Source of the DNA: Cladochytrium replicatum
Taxonomy: Eukaryota > Chytridiomycota > Chytridiomycetes > Cladochytriales > Cladochytriaceae
DNA length: 40,391 nt
Direction: 5' to 3'
Assembly: GCA_025526935.1 (NCBI GenBank)
Contig: JAHLKD010000161.1
Coordinates: forward strand, 1 to 40,391
In this document: one piece after another, positions 30,630 to 40,391 of the stretch
How positions within the stretch are numbered: position 1 is the stretch's first letter
How the letters are laid out: each line of letters opens with the position of its first letter
The notes under the pieces: model-generated
Databases searched by the model: none
What the model saw: only the letters and a program-made list of their open reading frames with translations
Told to the model about the DNA's origin: nothing
Position numbers and translations under genes: made by a program

Positions 30630-31431
30630 CGACCGCCTGGACAGAATCCTATTACAAGTAGTATTTGTAGAGAGGTTGGTTGTACTTGATCGAGATCAGT
30701 GAAGTATCAGTGAAGTACCGTCAATGAGTTGAGAAAGTGTCCGGGTGGACAGAATCCTATTGCTAGTAACATTATTAGAGAGGTTAGCTGTACTTGATAG
30801 AGATCACTGAAGTACCGTCAATGAGTTGAGAAAGTGTCCGGGTGGACAGAATCGTATTGCTAGTAACATTGATAGAGAGGTTAGTTGTATTGGATAGAGA
30901 TCACTGAAGTACCGTCAATGAGTTGAGAAAGTGTCCGGGTGGACAGAATCTTATTGCTAGTAACATTATTAGAGAGGTTAGCTGTACTTGATAGAGATCA
31001 CTGAAGTACCGTCAATGAGTTGAGAAAGTGTCCGGGTGGACGGAATCCTATTGCTAGTAACATTGATAGAGAGGTTAGTTGTATTGGGTAGAGATCACTG
31101 AAGTACCGTCAATGAGTTGAGAAAGTGTCCGGGTGGACAGAATCCTATTGCTAGTAGTATTTGTAGAGAGGTTAGCTGTACCTGATAGAGATTGCTGAAG
31201 TACCGTCAATGAGTTGAGAAAGTGTCCGGGTGGACAGAATCGTATTGCTAGTAACATTGATAGAGAGGTTAGTTGTATTGGATAGAGATCACTGAAGTAC
31301 CGTCAATGAGTTGAGAAAGTGTCCGGGTGGACAGAATCGTATTGCTAGTAACATTGATAGAGAGGTTAGTTGTATTGGATAGAAATTACTGAAGTACCGT
31401 CAATGAGTTGAGAAAGTGTCCGGGGGGACAG
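30630..31431 (+). repeat. internal 97-bp tandem array, direct orientation, 9 motif copies
   Basis: Cores start near 30630 (degenerate), 30737, 30834, 30931, 31028, 31125, 31222, 31319 and 31416. Apart from the first interval of 107 bp, the period is exactly 97 bp. Each core carries TGTCC-GGGT-GGACA. The array begins immediately after the transposase stop codon and ends about 425 bp before the second gene. Confidence 0.95.
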
Positions 31432-31480
31432 AAACCTATTCTACCCAGACAGACACAGTGACACTCAGTCTCCCAGATTT

Positions 31481-31730
31481 CTGTCCACCCGGACACTTTC
31501 TCAACTCATTGACGGTACTTCAGTAATTTCTATCAGGTACAGCAAACCTCTCTATTAATGTTACTAGCAATAAGATTCTGTCCACCCGGACACTTTCTCA
31601 ACTCATTGACGGTACTTCAGTGATCTCTATCAAGTACAGCTAACCTCTCTATCAATTTTACTAGCAATAAGATTCTGTCCACCCGGACAGAATCCTCTCT
31701 ATCAATGTTACTAGCCAGTTTCTTCCCTAG
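31481..31730 (-). repeat. inverted array of the same 97-bp repeat, 3 copies
   Basis: CTGTCCACCCGGACA(C/G) cores at 31481, 31578 and 31675, again 97 bp apart, are in the opposite orientation to the preceding array. They are separated from it by a unique spacer of about 49 bp (31432-31480). The pair of arrays could fold into long hairpins. Confidence 0.93.
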
Positions 31731-31856
31731 CTTATTATTATTTTCAGATCAGGTAGAAAACTATAGTGTCAGGGAAGTATTATAGCATACATTCCTGTAA
31801 CATTCCGGCTAAGAACACCGGGCCAGTATCTTCCCACGACAAAGAGTACAAACACC

Positions 31857-33525
31857 ATGCCTCGAACTACAAAGAAGCGAGCGTTAAAACAATCCAGACC
31901 ATCATCTGAAAGAGAATCAAGTGCAGAACCTGTGACTGCACCTGAAACATCTCTGGCATCGGGTTCTCAAGTGGAAGAAGCAGAAGTTGGCCTTGATGTC
32001 AAATCGACAGCTCCTTCAAAGAAACCGGCGCGACGTGGTACTAAAGGGGATGCTGACTATTTGCTCATCGACGGACTCTGTCCTGCTTCAGACATACGAC
32101 TTTGGTATCGAAAATTCAAAGCGAGCGGCCACAGCTACGACTCGGAGGACTTCATCAGCAACTGTCAAACAAATCGTGATGAATGCGGCCCAAGATTTGT
32201 TCTTCAAGGGTTGATCGACCGACTTAACTCTGACAGCAAGCTGGTTCGTCAAAGCCCTGAACGAAATTCACGATGAATGCAGTGGACGAACGGAGTTCAT
32301 AACAGCAGCAAACGCCTATCGTATGGAGTACTTGAAAAGCTCTTCCTTTCAGAAGGAAACAACATTTCTGGACTTTTACAGGCGGCAGGGACACAAGTAC
32401 GGCATTTACAGAGGAATGCCCGTCACTGCAAAGGTTGACGAGTTCCAAGCGACCATCAAACGAGCAGATGAGGACCGTGAAAGGACAAAACAGGTCCTCA
32501 AACAGTCAGAACGACTGTTGAACATGACAAAAGATCTTGAAGAGACTGCAATGAACGAGAGAAGGACCCGCATCGCAGCAGAAGTGCGAGAGAAGGCTCT
32601 CATTGATGAATTGGGCAGGGCGGGTGCATTGATTCAGCACGGCGAGCACGAAGAGCTAGCAAGATTCAGGGAGATCACCACTGCAATGGAAAGGGAGAAG
32701 CAGGCAACTTCCCAGGAGATTTCACAATGGAAATCACGTGTGACCGCCCTGGAGGGAGAGCTTGCTGCTCTGAAACGACAGGCTGGTCATTCAGAAGCTG
32801 GAGCACCTGCGGCGCCAACATCAACAGGCGGCCTAATAAGCATATCGTCGGCTATCAAGGGGATTGGTAGAATTCCGAAGGTACATCGAACCAGTTCTCC
32901 AACGAGTTCCCTTGCATTGCTTAGCCTGCAGCAGCATCGTCGTACGGCTATCCTTTTGGTGAAAGAGGTCATCCAGGGTATCTGCTTCCAGATGCATAAG
33001 ATCAATGAGGTTATTTATGACCTTAAATTGCCGTCTCTTCCACCATCAATCAAGTACGTCAATGTAAACTACGAAGTCCTCTCCCGAAATGAGTTTTTAC
33101 GGCCCATATTTGTTGAATCAGACGACCGCTCAAGCCGAATATCAACTTCAAGTAGCAGTTCTCGGAGCAGCCTTACTCTTCTTAGGGTGCACATTTTGCT
33201 CGGAAACTGGATACGGCACAATAATTCGCTAAGTACGTCTGCCACTATCTATCGCATGTTCAGGGCATTAGTGGATGCATATCCTTCTGAGTGGCTAAGG
33301 TTCTGGACGGCATACATCGGGCATCTTTCGTCCATAACGCTCCCTGAGGTGGATTGGAAACCTTGGAAGACAGGTTTAGCCAAGGATTTCATGCTTTCAA
33401 ATGACGACATTGATCGGTTCATCAGGACTGGGTTGGCGAAGGACGTAACCAGTGGTGGATGGGACTCTGACGATATGAACCAGATACAGAAGCTGATTTG
33501 GGCTGTTCCACCTATCAACTTGTGA
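31857..33525 (+). pseudogene. hAT-borne accessory coiled-coil gene (one frameshift)
   Basis: Opens at ATG 31857 with a basic, Ser/Glu-rich N-terminus (MPRTTKKRALKQSRPSSERE). Then comes a small folded-looking part (YLLIDGLCPASDIRLWYRKF, later SDSKLVRQ), a segment FLDFYRRQGHKYGIYRGMP, a long coiled coil (about 32430-32790: KRADEDRERTKQVLK, EEIxxWKSRVTALEGELAAL) and a C-terminal domain (KEVIQGICFQMHKINEVIYD through SEWLRFWTAYIGHLSSITL). An extra A at 32251-32253 shifts the frame; the second copy at about 6040 lacks it. Joined across that site the product would be about 555 aa. I recognise no family. A DNA-binding or transposition-helper role is a guess from position and from its co-occurrence with the transposase in two copies. 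Confidence 0.75.
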
Positions 33526-33654
33526 TTGCTCAGTGGAGTTTTGTTTCTTTTTACGATAGTGTTTCTAAAATACACACTGTCCACACAGACACAAAGTGTT
33601 CATGTAAATATCCGTGGTCTAACTCAAAATTCCATCAATCCTCTCCTGGGCAGC

Positions 33655-33825
33655 AAAAACCCGGTGGGTCAGAGTCGGGTACGGGTTTCAACCACTTCGG
33701 GTCCGGGTATTCCCTTTGTACCCGTCAGTGACCCGGCAGGTCCCCAGACAAACACGACCCGACCCAAAGGGTTTGGTGCGGGTCGCCACTGAAACCCGGA
33801 CCCGACCCGGACCCGCCGAACCTTA
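33655..33825 (-). repeat. right terminal and subterminal region of hAT element
   Basis: Dense GGGTC/GACCC/ACCCG motifs end in CCCGCCGAACCTTA at 33812-33825, the partner of the left terminus. A following CTG (33826-33828) would extend the end to CAG on the other strand, the usual first bases of many hAT elements. Confidence 0.7.
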
Positions 33826-36660
33826 CTGGATATGACCGATAGAATTGCAACACAGCAGCTGGTAACAGAGGGCTGGAATCACTAGACCAGCGAGCAAACA
33901 TACGTGCCTGAAGGTACTTCAGCCTGAACTCAAAAGTAGGAATTTGCGCAAACAGCAACAAAACAACACGCGAAGTGGTATGGGCTATCAAAAACAGACG
34001 ACACAGTGCATGATAACAAAAACGCTCGAGTACCTGAAGCTGAGCAGTGGAAGGCCGAATAACGGCTAAACCAAACTCAAGTGAAGGTCTAATAAAAGAC
34101 AAAAACAAACAACCTGGCAACACGAGGAGCAGACCCACCAAAGTACGAGACATAAGGTGCAAAAAGATGCAATGAGGCACGAGCTTTCTCTAAGCGATGA
34201 TCAATAGTTGCAGCAAGATCAAACCCTGCAATAGTAAAATAGTGTATCTAAATGAAACCTCGACAGGGAGGGTAGAGCCATGAAGCTTCAAGGGGGTGGG
34301 TAACCGTTGAGAAGATAACACAGCACACTTTGAAGGTGAAAACACAAAATGAGAAGCTAAAGCAAAATCTTCACAAATTTTCAATGCACGTTGGGCTTGC
34401 TCAGGGGTGGCAGAAAACAAAGCTATGTCATCAGCAAAAAACAACGAATTGAAAACAGGAGTGTTATAAGAAAACCTAGCAAGATGAGAGGATTCACGAC
34501 GAAGGAGCTGTGCTAAAGGATTGATGAAAACTGAGTACAAGAACGGAGACAAAACAGAACCTTGAAAAAGACCTCGTGGAAGCGAAAACAAATCAGAAGA
34601 ACGATTCTCTTTAACAACCTGAGAAGAACAAATATCAAACATACTCATCAAACAGAGATCAAACGGTTTGGAATTCTGGGAAATTGACGAAGACGTTCCC
34701 ACAAAAGAGGCCTGTGCACAGTATCATATGCTGCTTTAATATCTAAGAAAGTAACACAATAAGGCAGAGCAGTGCGGGAAGCCCGTCGAAGGGTAGCATC
34801 TAATGCAAAAACACACTCAACACCTGAACAATTGGCCTGGAAACCAGCTTGGGCGGGATCAAGTTTACCAACATAAGCTACAAGCATAGGGAGCAGGGTA
34901 CGCTCAAAGAGTTTTCTATCAACATTGGTTAAAGTAATGGGGCGGTACTGACTAATATCACCAATGGAACCCTTATTCTTCCAAACAGGTAACAACAAGC
35001 CAGCTTTCCAGGAAGAGGGCGACAAACCTGAACGGAATTTTTTCTTATTTTTTATTTTTTTTAAAAATATTATTATTTATTTATTTGCCCATACAACTAA
35101 CCCTAACTAACCCTAGGATAGCAACATCAGAAGCTAACGGCTTAAATAACTCAGCTGGAATATGGTTTGGGCCAGGAGCAGAGTTGTTTGGGGAAGAACG
35201 AATAGCACAAACAAAGTCACTAACACTAACTGACACAGAATCATTCAGCGCAAGTAGACAAACGAGTTCTGCACTGGCAGAGGATTGTGCAAACTGAGTC
35301 TGATAAACAGAGGCAAAGTGATTGCGATAATGAGATAAAGAGGCAGGATCAGACAATAAACCACTTGCTGCTGAGCGCCGTTGATGACACCTACACGCGG
35401 TGGAAAGAACTTTGCTAACCTCGGTTAAAGAACTAGGAGAAGAACTAAACATATTGTCGCCAGAAGCCTCTCGAGCTCGCTGAGAAAGAGACCAAGTACG
35501 AAAAGCTTTGACACGCTCACGCGATAGCCAGTCACGCTCCAAGCGGCAATACTCAACTAAAACAGGATCAGGATCATCACAGGAAGAAACAGCTAAATAG
35601 TGCTTATGAGCAAGTAAGTAGCTCCATCGCAAGGCCACTAAATGCGGCGGCAACAATGGCAGGGCAGGGCGACGGCGAACTAAACTGGGGGGTCCAATGA
35701 CACAAGCAGCACATGAAGTAACAAAGGACAAAATATCCAATGCAGAGTCAATACATCCCTGTGCAACATCCACAGACATTTGGGCAAAGGCGGGAGCTTC
35801 TAAAATTGGACTGAGTGCAGCATTGACATCAGCAAGGGTGGGATCAAAAAACAAATGTCCCACATCCTCCATTGCTTGAAAGACAGCAGGTTCACGCAAC
35901 AGATGAGCAGCCCAGCGCTTGTGGGGAGGTGCAGCAGAGGGAGCGCTGGCATTGGGAGGAGCAAAAGAAAAAACAGCGGTAACCGGAAAATGGTCAGCAG
36001 CCCAAGGCATAAACTCGCTGTCGGCTAGACGACTATGAACTATGTAAGAGATAGGATCACATTGAAGCAGAGGATTGACAAACAACAAATCGATAATGGA
36101 GTCACCATTGCGAGGAGAAAATGTGGGTTATGACAGGAAGGGTGCTTAACTAGAGAGAAACTAGCGGCAGAAATAAATTGCTCAAACAACCTACCCCTAC
36201 GATTTGAAGAATGATCACCAGTAGCTAAAAAACGGGCATTGAAATCGCCCAACAAAAGAACAGGGCACGGAGACGACGGGACATGTTGAGGAAGTGAAGC
36301 AATAAACTCTCCAAGGAAGGGGTCCTGAGCAATACCACACGGAGGCAATACCCTCCAACCAAAAGTCCACAAAATGTAAACCATAGAGAGGTGCCACCAT
36401 AACCAGAAACGAGACGGAAATCAGAAGCTCTACAAAGACTGCGATTGATCAAGACTCCCACACCAGCCCGTCGTGTACCCGATAACCCAGGAGAAAAACG
36501 AGTGTCAAAAATCAAATCTGGGGAAGGCAGCGGGTCTAAAGGAAAAAGGTGTGTTTCAGTCAGGAGCAGAAAAACAATGTGATTTGCGCGCATAAAACGA
36601 AACAGTGAATAAGAACTCCAAAGCTCAAATTTCGACAATTGAAGGTACCAACTCGAACAC
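33826..36660 (-). pseudogene. LINE ORF2, second subfamily (endonuclease and reverse transcriptase, broken)
   Basis: The minus strand starts near 36638. Endonuclease signs: FLLLTETHLF (Glu), LLLGDFNARF (about 36240) and AADHFPVTAVF (about 35990). RT signs: WKAGLLLPVWKNKG and YRPITLTNVDRK (34960-35010), VTFLDIKAAYDTVHRP (34720-34770), GLFQGSVLSPFLYS (34530-34570) and FADDIALFSA (about 34420), the catalytic YxDD-type box. Frame breaks occur near 36110-36300 and 34700, and an AT-rich insertion sits at about 35040-35117. The 3' part ends at 33826 against the hAT right end, so the C-terminal ~110 residues and the tail are missing here. It is diverged from the LINEs at 1978 and 38180. Confidence 0.88.
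35038..35117 (-). mobile_element. short LINE-tail-like insertion with telomere-like repeat
   Basis: The minus strand reads CTAGGGTTAGTTAGGGTTAG, then TTGTATGGGCAAATAAATAAATAATAATA, then an A-rich tail. The second part strongly resembles the 3' end of the LINE tails (ATTGTATGTGCAAATAAATAAATAATATTG plus poly(A)) at 1945-1977. It replaces about 11 codons of RT that the + strand LINE has at this point. It looks like an extremely 5'-truncated LINE insertion. Confidence 0.6.
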
Positions 36661-36663
36661 TAA

Positions 36664-38051
36664 TCATTGACAAAGATGGGTTGAGAGAGGCTGACGCGCA
36701 ATCCCGCAGGCACTGTCCAGCACAGTTTCCTGAGCATCCCTGGGGAGCTGACCACGGACATATAGGAAAATAGCAGGATCAGTAACTGAACTGAGGATAT
36801 GTGCATATCTCTTGTGGACAACTTCCCTGACCGCAGCCTCCCGCTGCTCCAAAGGCAGAGTAGAGGCTCGGCGAAGAAAGTCAGGGTTTGATTCGTCAGT
36901 GGAAGCTTCCTGGGTGGAGAAGTGCGCACGGAGAGCAATTGCAGTTGAGCGAATACAGATAAAGGAAGCAATGTTGCGACCAACAAAACTGATGTGGCAG
37001 ATACCACGCACCACCTCATCGCCCAAGAGAGCCCTCAGCATGGTCCGCACAAAGCCGAGCCGCTGTCTCATGATGTCCTTGATGTACACAGTGGTCAAAT
37101 CATCCACACGGGCCTGAAGGTCAGCAGGTGGGGAGACCAGCAGCGGAGAGGTCGGAGGATAGAATACGACAGTCCGAGGGCCACGAAGGCTGACATTCGA
37201 AGTGGGGTCACGACCAGCAAGGGCAGTCCTGACAGCTTCTGTACGAGATTCAGCACTCAGTGTGGGGAGACTCTCAAGCACACAGGCACGGGCATTGGCA
37301 GCAGCAGCGGCATAAGTGCGTGGACCACGAGGTCCACGTGGGGCAGGTCGACTAGACGGGGGGCGAGGGCCAGGAGCACCAGAGTTCCCAAGATCGTCCT
37401 GAATTGGAGGATTACCATGCAGTTGTCTAGGGGGAAGGCACACAGGCGCAGCCATATCATCATGGCGGGAGACAGGGGCAACCGGAGGTGAAGGCGAAGG
37501 CAGCGGCCTCCCAAAGCGACCCACCAGATCCTCGGCCATATCACGACAAACACTAAAAAATTCAGCAGGAGTGTCCCTCGGCAAATGTGCAAGCATAGGA
37601 TCCAGCATTGCCAACGGATCAAAGGTTGCACAAACAGATCGCATCTGAGTGAGAACGACACGGAGATCGGCCAGAGATGCAACACTCGAGGGAGCAGCCA
37701 CAGCAGCAAGAACCCGGACACCGGGCAGATGTGATCGAGAACGAGAACGGGAGCGACCACAGGGCAATTCATGTTCAGCAGGTCTTTTGGCGCGTCGGTC
37801 ACGTGATCGGAAGTCACGTGATTCAGCATTTTCATCCTCCCCATATTCACATCATCAGCCCAGTGAATCGGAGAGGCAGGAGTGGAGAATGGATGGTGTG
37901 GAGCGGAATTTTCAACAGAGGAGGCACGGGGGCGCGAACGGGCCTCAAAAATCACGGTGCCACCAGAAAGTCCATCAGGGGGCACAGCGGGGGGTGGTGC
38001 GGCGGGCGGCGCATCAGGCGGCTGCGCATGCGGAGCGCTGGGAGGCGGCAT
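36664..38051 (-). pseudogene. LINE ORF1, second subfamily
   Basis: The minus-strand ATG at 38051 opens MPPPSAPHAQPPDAPPAAPP, matching the ORF1 start at 2041. After about 65 codons the frame changes near 37845. The main frame then runs 37767-36664 with an Arg/Ser-rich stretch (CGRSRSRSRSH), a Pro-rich region and a C-terminal block with LEQREAAVREVVHKRYAHIL, the counterpart of LEQRQVAAAKAIHKRFAHLL in the + strand copy. Its stop codon lies just before ORF2. A nucleic-acid-binding role is typical of LINE ORF1 proteins but no canonical domain is seen. Confidence 0.78.
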
Positions 38052-38081
38052 TGATTTTTGAGAGAGAGAGAGAGTGAGAGA

Positions 38082-38118
<37 letters not shown>

Positions 38119-38152
38119 TGTGTGTGTGTGTGTGTGTGTGTCTGTGTGTGTG

Positions 38153-38183
<31 letters not shown>

Positions 38184-38184
38184 T
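38052..38184 (-). repeat. (CT)n-(CA)n-poly(A) junction between two LINEs
   Basis: On the plus strand: a GA-rich tract at 38059-38116, (TG)n at 38117-38166, then a T run at 38167-38184. Read on the minus strand this is poly(A) of the upstream LINE, then (CA)n, (CT)n and the ORF1 start. It mirrors the arrangement at 1978-2040. Confidence 0.92.
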
Positions 38185-40391
38185 AACAATATTATTGTTT
38201 ATTTTGCACATACAATGCATAACAAAAAACAACACCCAAAGTGCCTTACAAGATGGTCATGGACCAGCACATAGGGAAGCGCGCGCAGCATAAGGAAAAG
38301 CCAACAAAGCAAAACAGAGAATGTAAACTCAAACCTGTGGCTACCCGTCAGATACTGCTAAGGTGCCAAAAAAACAGGTGAGTAATAAATAATGAGAAAA
38401 GAAAAACGTTAAAGATCCACAAATGCAGGGCCAAAGAGGGAGTCTGGAGGAGAAACTTCTAATGGCAGACCCATACAGTGAAGCCAAATCTTATGGAGAC
38501 AACGAAAAACTAGATACCACGGTGCAAGATTCAGCTGGGTTGACAATGCGAAGTGGACGAAGGCTATCAATTGCAACGTCAAGCGGAAGTTGTAAAACAG
38601 GAACGAGGAACAGGAGGCAACAATAGGTCAAGACGCAAACATTCTGAAACATGAGATCTAGAGAGAGTTGCAGTGCGGCAGTGACAACACTGCTTGCGGG
38701 GGTGATAAAACAAACGATCCAAGGCGATACTGCAGAAGCCTCAAGATTGACGAAATAGGGAAGCATGGAGGAGCAATTGCTAGCGCATGAGGGTGTGCAG
38801 ATGCAAGGGGAGCAAAGCTAGCAGCTATAGAACCATAGGCAGATGAGGCTACTTGGTGAAAGTGATTTGCGATGACATCAGAAGGTTTGGGAACTACAAC
38901 ATTTGCAGCCGGGAAGAGGAAGTGATTGTTGAAAGGGACAGGAGAACAACGAAAGTGCTTTCCCTGGTGAAGAAAGAATGACAACATAGAGTGAACCATA
39001 TCAGGGGCATCATCATCCAGCCAACGTTGAAACATCTGAAACTGCAGATATTGAAGCCGAAACTGAAGGTCAGGAAACTTAAAAAACAGTAAAACCCCAG
39101 CAATTGAAGTGGAAAATGAAAGGCGAAGAAATCGACACAAACATTGGTGAATAAAGTCCGAACTGGTTTGCAAACAGCAACAGAGGGAAGAATAAAATAT
39201 AACCAAATTCAAGCGTAGGTCGAATAAAAGACAAAAACAAATGACGAACTACAACCAGAGAATGAGAACCCAAACATCCTTGAAAAGAAAGCAAAGCAAA
39301 AGAAGCTGCGCGCGCTTTGGCAAGTCGATGGGAAATAGTCAGTGAAGCATCAAATCCAGTATCTCCAAAAAAGCAACCCAGATAACGAAATGAAGGCTTG
39401 ACAGGCAGAGTTTGACCATGAAGAAGCAAAGGCAAATGAGCAGGAATAGGAATTTTTGTGAGAATCACAGACTTCAAAGGAGCAAAGAAAACCACGAGCT
39501 TGGGCAAACTGGTCACAAACAGAGAGAAGAACCTGCATAGCATCCAAAGTAAGTGCAAACAAGGCCAAATCATCTGCAAATAAAAAAGAATTATATCGTG
39601 GTTTGGCAGGATGAAAGAGTGTTATAGATGGGGCAAATGGTCGGAGGAGCCCAGGTAGAGGATCAAGAAAAGTGATATAGAGAAGTGGACTGAGAACAGA
39701 ACCTTGAAACAAACCTCTAAACAAATCAAAAGCATCTGAAAACACATTTGCAACAACCACTCTGGAGGAACAAAAATCAAAGAGAAAACAAAAACAAATG
39801 GCAACGGTACTCCCTAGAAAGAAGCTCAGCCCAAAGAATTGCCACGATTTGTGGTGTCATAAGCTGCTTGAATATCTAAAAAACCAGCAACCCAAGGAAC
39901 CTGGCATTAGATGCACGGGAAGATACATGCCTGAAGACCAAAAACACATTCCATTCCCGAGCGGTGTGACTGAAATCCCGCTTGGTCAGCATCAAGTGGG
40001 CGTTGAGACGTGATAGCAGAATAAGATGTGGCAACAAAGCTCGCTCAAAATTTTTCAGGGCAACACACGAAAGAGTAATGGGGCGATAATTAGTAATATC
40101 ACCAAGCTACCACGTTGCTTCCAAACTGGGTGCAAAAGCCCAAGATTCCATGAAGTGGGTGTAAGACCTACTGCGAAAAATGGACTGAGAAAGTTGCAAG
40201 AACAATGGAGCAAGAATAGCTGAAATTGGGCGATAAAAGTTCTGCAGGCACGACGATCATGACCCGGGCAGACTCCAAAGGGCAGTCCCTAATAGCTAGA
40301 ACAAAAGCTTCAACATCCAATGGCAGCTGAAAATCACACAGAACAATGAAGGTGAAACTGGGTCAGCAGCTTGAGCATTGTAGACACTAGC
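38185..40391 (-). pseudogene. LINE ORF2 reverse transcriptase, C-terminus and 3' UTR (runs off window)
   Basis: The minus strand enters at the window edge inside ORF2, at the segment matching 4770-4800 of the + strand LINE. It continues through NYRPITLS-type sequence (about 40080), an LDIQAAYDT-like remnant (about 39880), GLFQGSVLSPLLY (about 39700) and FADDLALFALTLDAM (about 39560). The C-terminal part QFRLQYLQFQMFQRW ends at 38658. The 3' UTR and tail (38657-38185) match the tail at 1722-1977. Frame changes near 39850, 39570 and 39450 show that it is not functional. Nucleotide identity to the + strand LINE is very high in the shared part. Confidence 0.87.

Larger units (their letters stand above)
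27642..33825 (+). mobile_element. hAT-superfamily DNA transposon carrying two genes
   Basis: Terminal sequences form an imperfect inverted repeat: TAAGGATAGGCGGG at 27642 and CCCGCCGAACCTTA at 33812-33825 (12 of 14 match). Both ends are followed inward by GGGT/GACCC-rich subterminal DNA. Inside are, in order: four 88-bp-spaced palindromic motifs, a hAT transposase gene (28165-30605), a direct and an inverted array of 97-bp repeats (30630-31730), and a second gene (31857-33525). Length is about 6.2 kb. A clear 8-bp target duplication is not visible: the left flank is host spacer and the right flank is LINE ORF2. One edge may therefore have been rearranged. Both genes contain disabling mutations. 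Confidence 0.75.

Noticed and set aside
27630-33840. 8-bp target site duplication of the hAT element
   Set aside because: Left flank CTTCAGAT and right flank CTGGATAT agree at only 5 of 8 positions, and the right flank is LINE sequence absent on the left.
35095-35117. True internal telomere array
   Set aside because: Only two imperfect TTAGGG-like units are present, attached to a LINE-like tail; too short to call an interstitial telomere.
38059-38184. Origin or promoter signal in the GA/TG/T tracts
   Set aside because: Simple-sequence DNA at a LINE-LINE junction explains it; no further motif is seen.

Overview
The window reads as nuclear DNA of a fungus, most likely a zoosporic chytrid. Genes are split by short introns (47-91 nt, GT..AG, one GC..AG pair). 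The host genes encode paired 7TM-RGS receptors, secreted PL14 polysaccharide lyases, a CAP protein and a CCCH zinc-finger protein. No bacterial operon signals are present. The phylum is inferred from this gene content; no marker gene proves it. Layout: a host-gene island (about 8160-26650) lies between two blocks of mobile DNA (1-7620 and 27642-40391). Left block: a hAT terminal fragment packed with 97-bp tandem repeats (1-1380), the 3' end of a LINE (1381-1977), a second LINE head-to-tail behind it (1978-5214), an inverted, internally deleted hAT copy (5215-7113), and a decayed LINE 3' region (about 7140-7620). Right block: a nearly complete but mutated hAT element (27642-33825) carrying a transposase gene, palindrome-bearing 97-bp arrays and a second coiled-coil gene, then two minus-strand LINEs that are again head-to-tail (33826-38051 and 38180-40391). 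Host genes in order: secreted CAP/SCP protein (-), an unidentified two-exon protein (+), a 915-aa protein built as two rounds of NYN-like domain plus CCCH-CCCH-CCHC fingers (-), two tandem 8-exon 7TM-RGS genes (+), an orphan coding stretch (-), two tandem 7-exon PL14 lyase genes (-), and a divergent pair made of a rhodanese-like/methyltransferase protein (-) and a CxxC coiled-coil protein (+). Splice models were built by eye and checked by reading phase. The two paralogous pairs support each other: matching exon lengths are 161, 5, 168, 233, 110 and 63 nt in the receptor genes, and 52 and 62 nt in the lyases. The most interesting points are the two-gene hAT with its repeat arrays, the repeated head-to-tail LINE junctions, the conserved 5-nt microexon in both receptor genes, a PL14 intron whose retention is compensated by a 2-bp insertion, and the internally duplicated NYN/CCCH protein. 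The host genes show no operon-like cooperation. The secreted lyases and CAP protein suggest saprotrophic or surface-active life, and the receptors suggest G-protein signalling.
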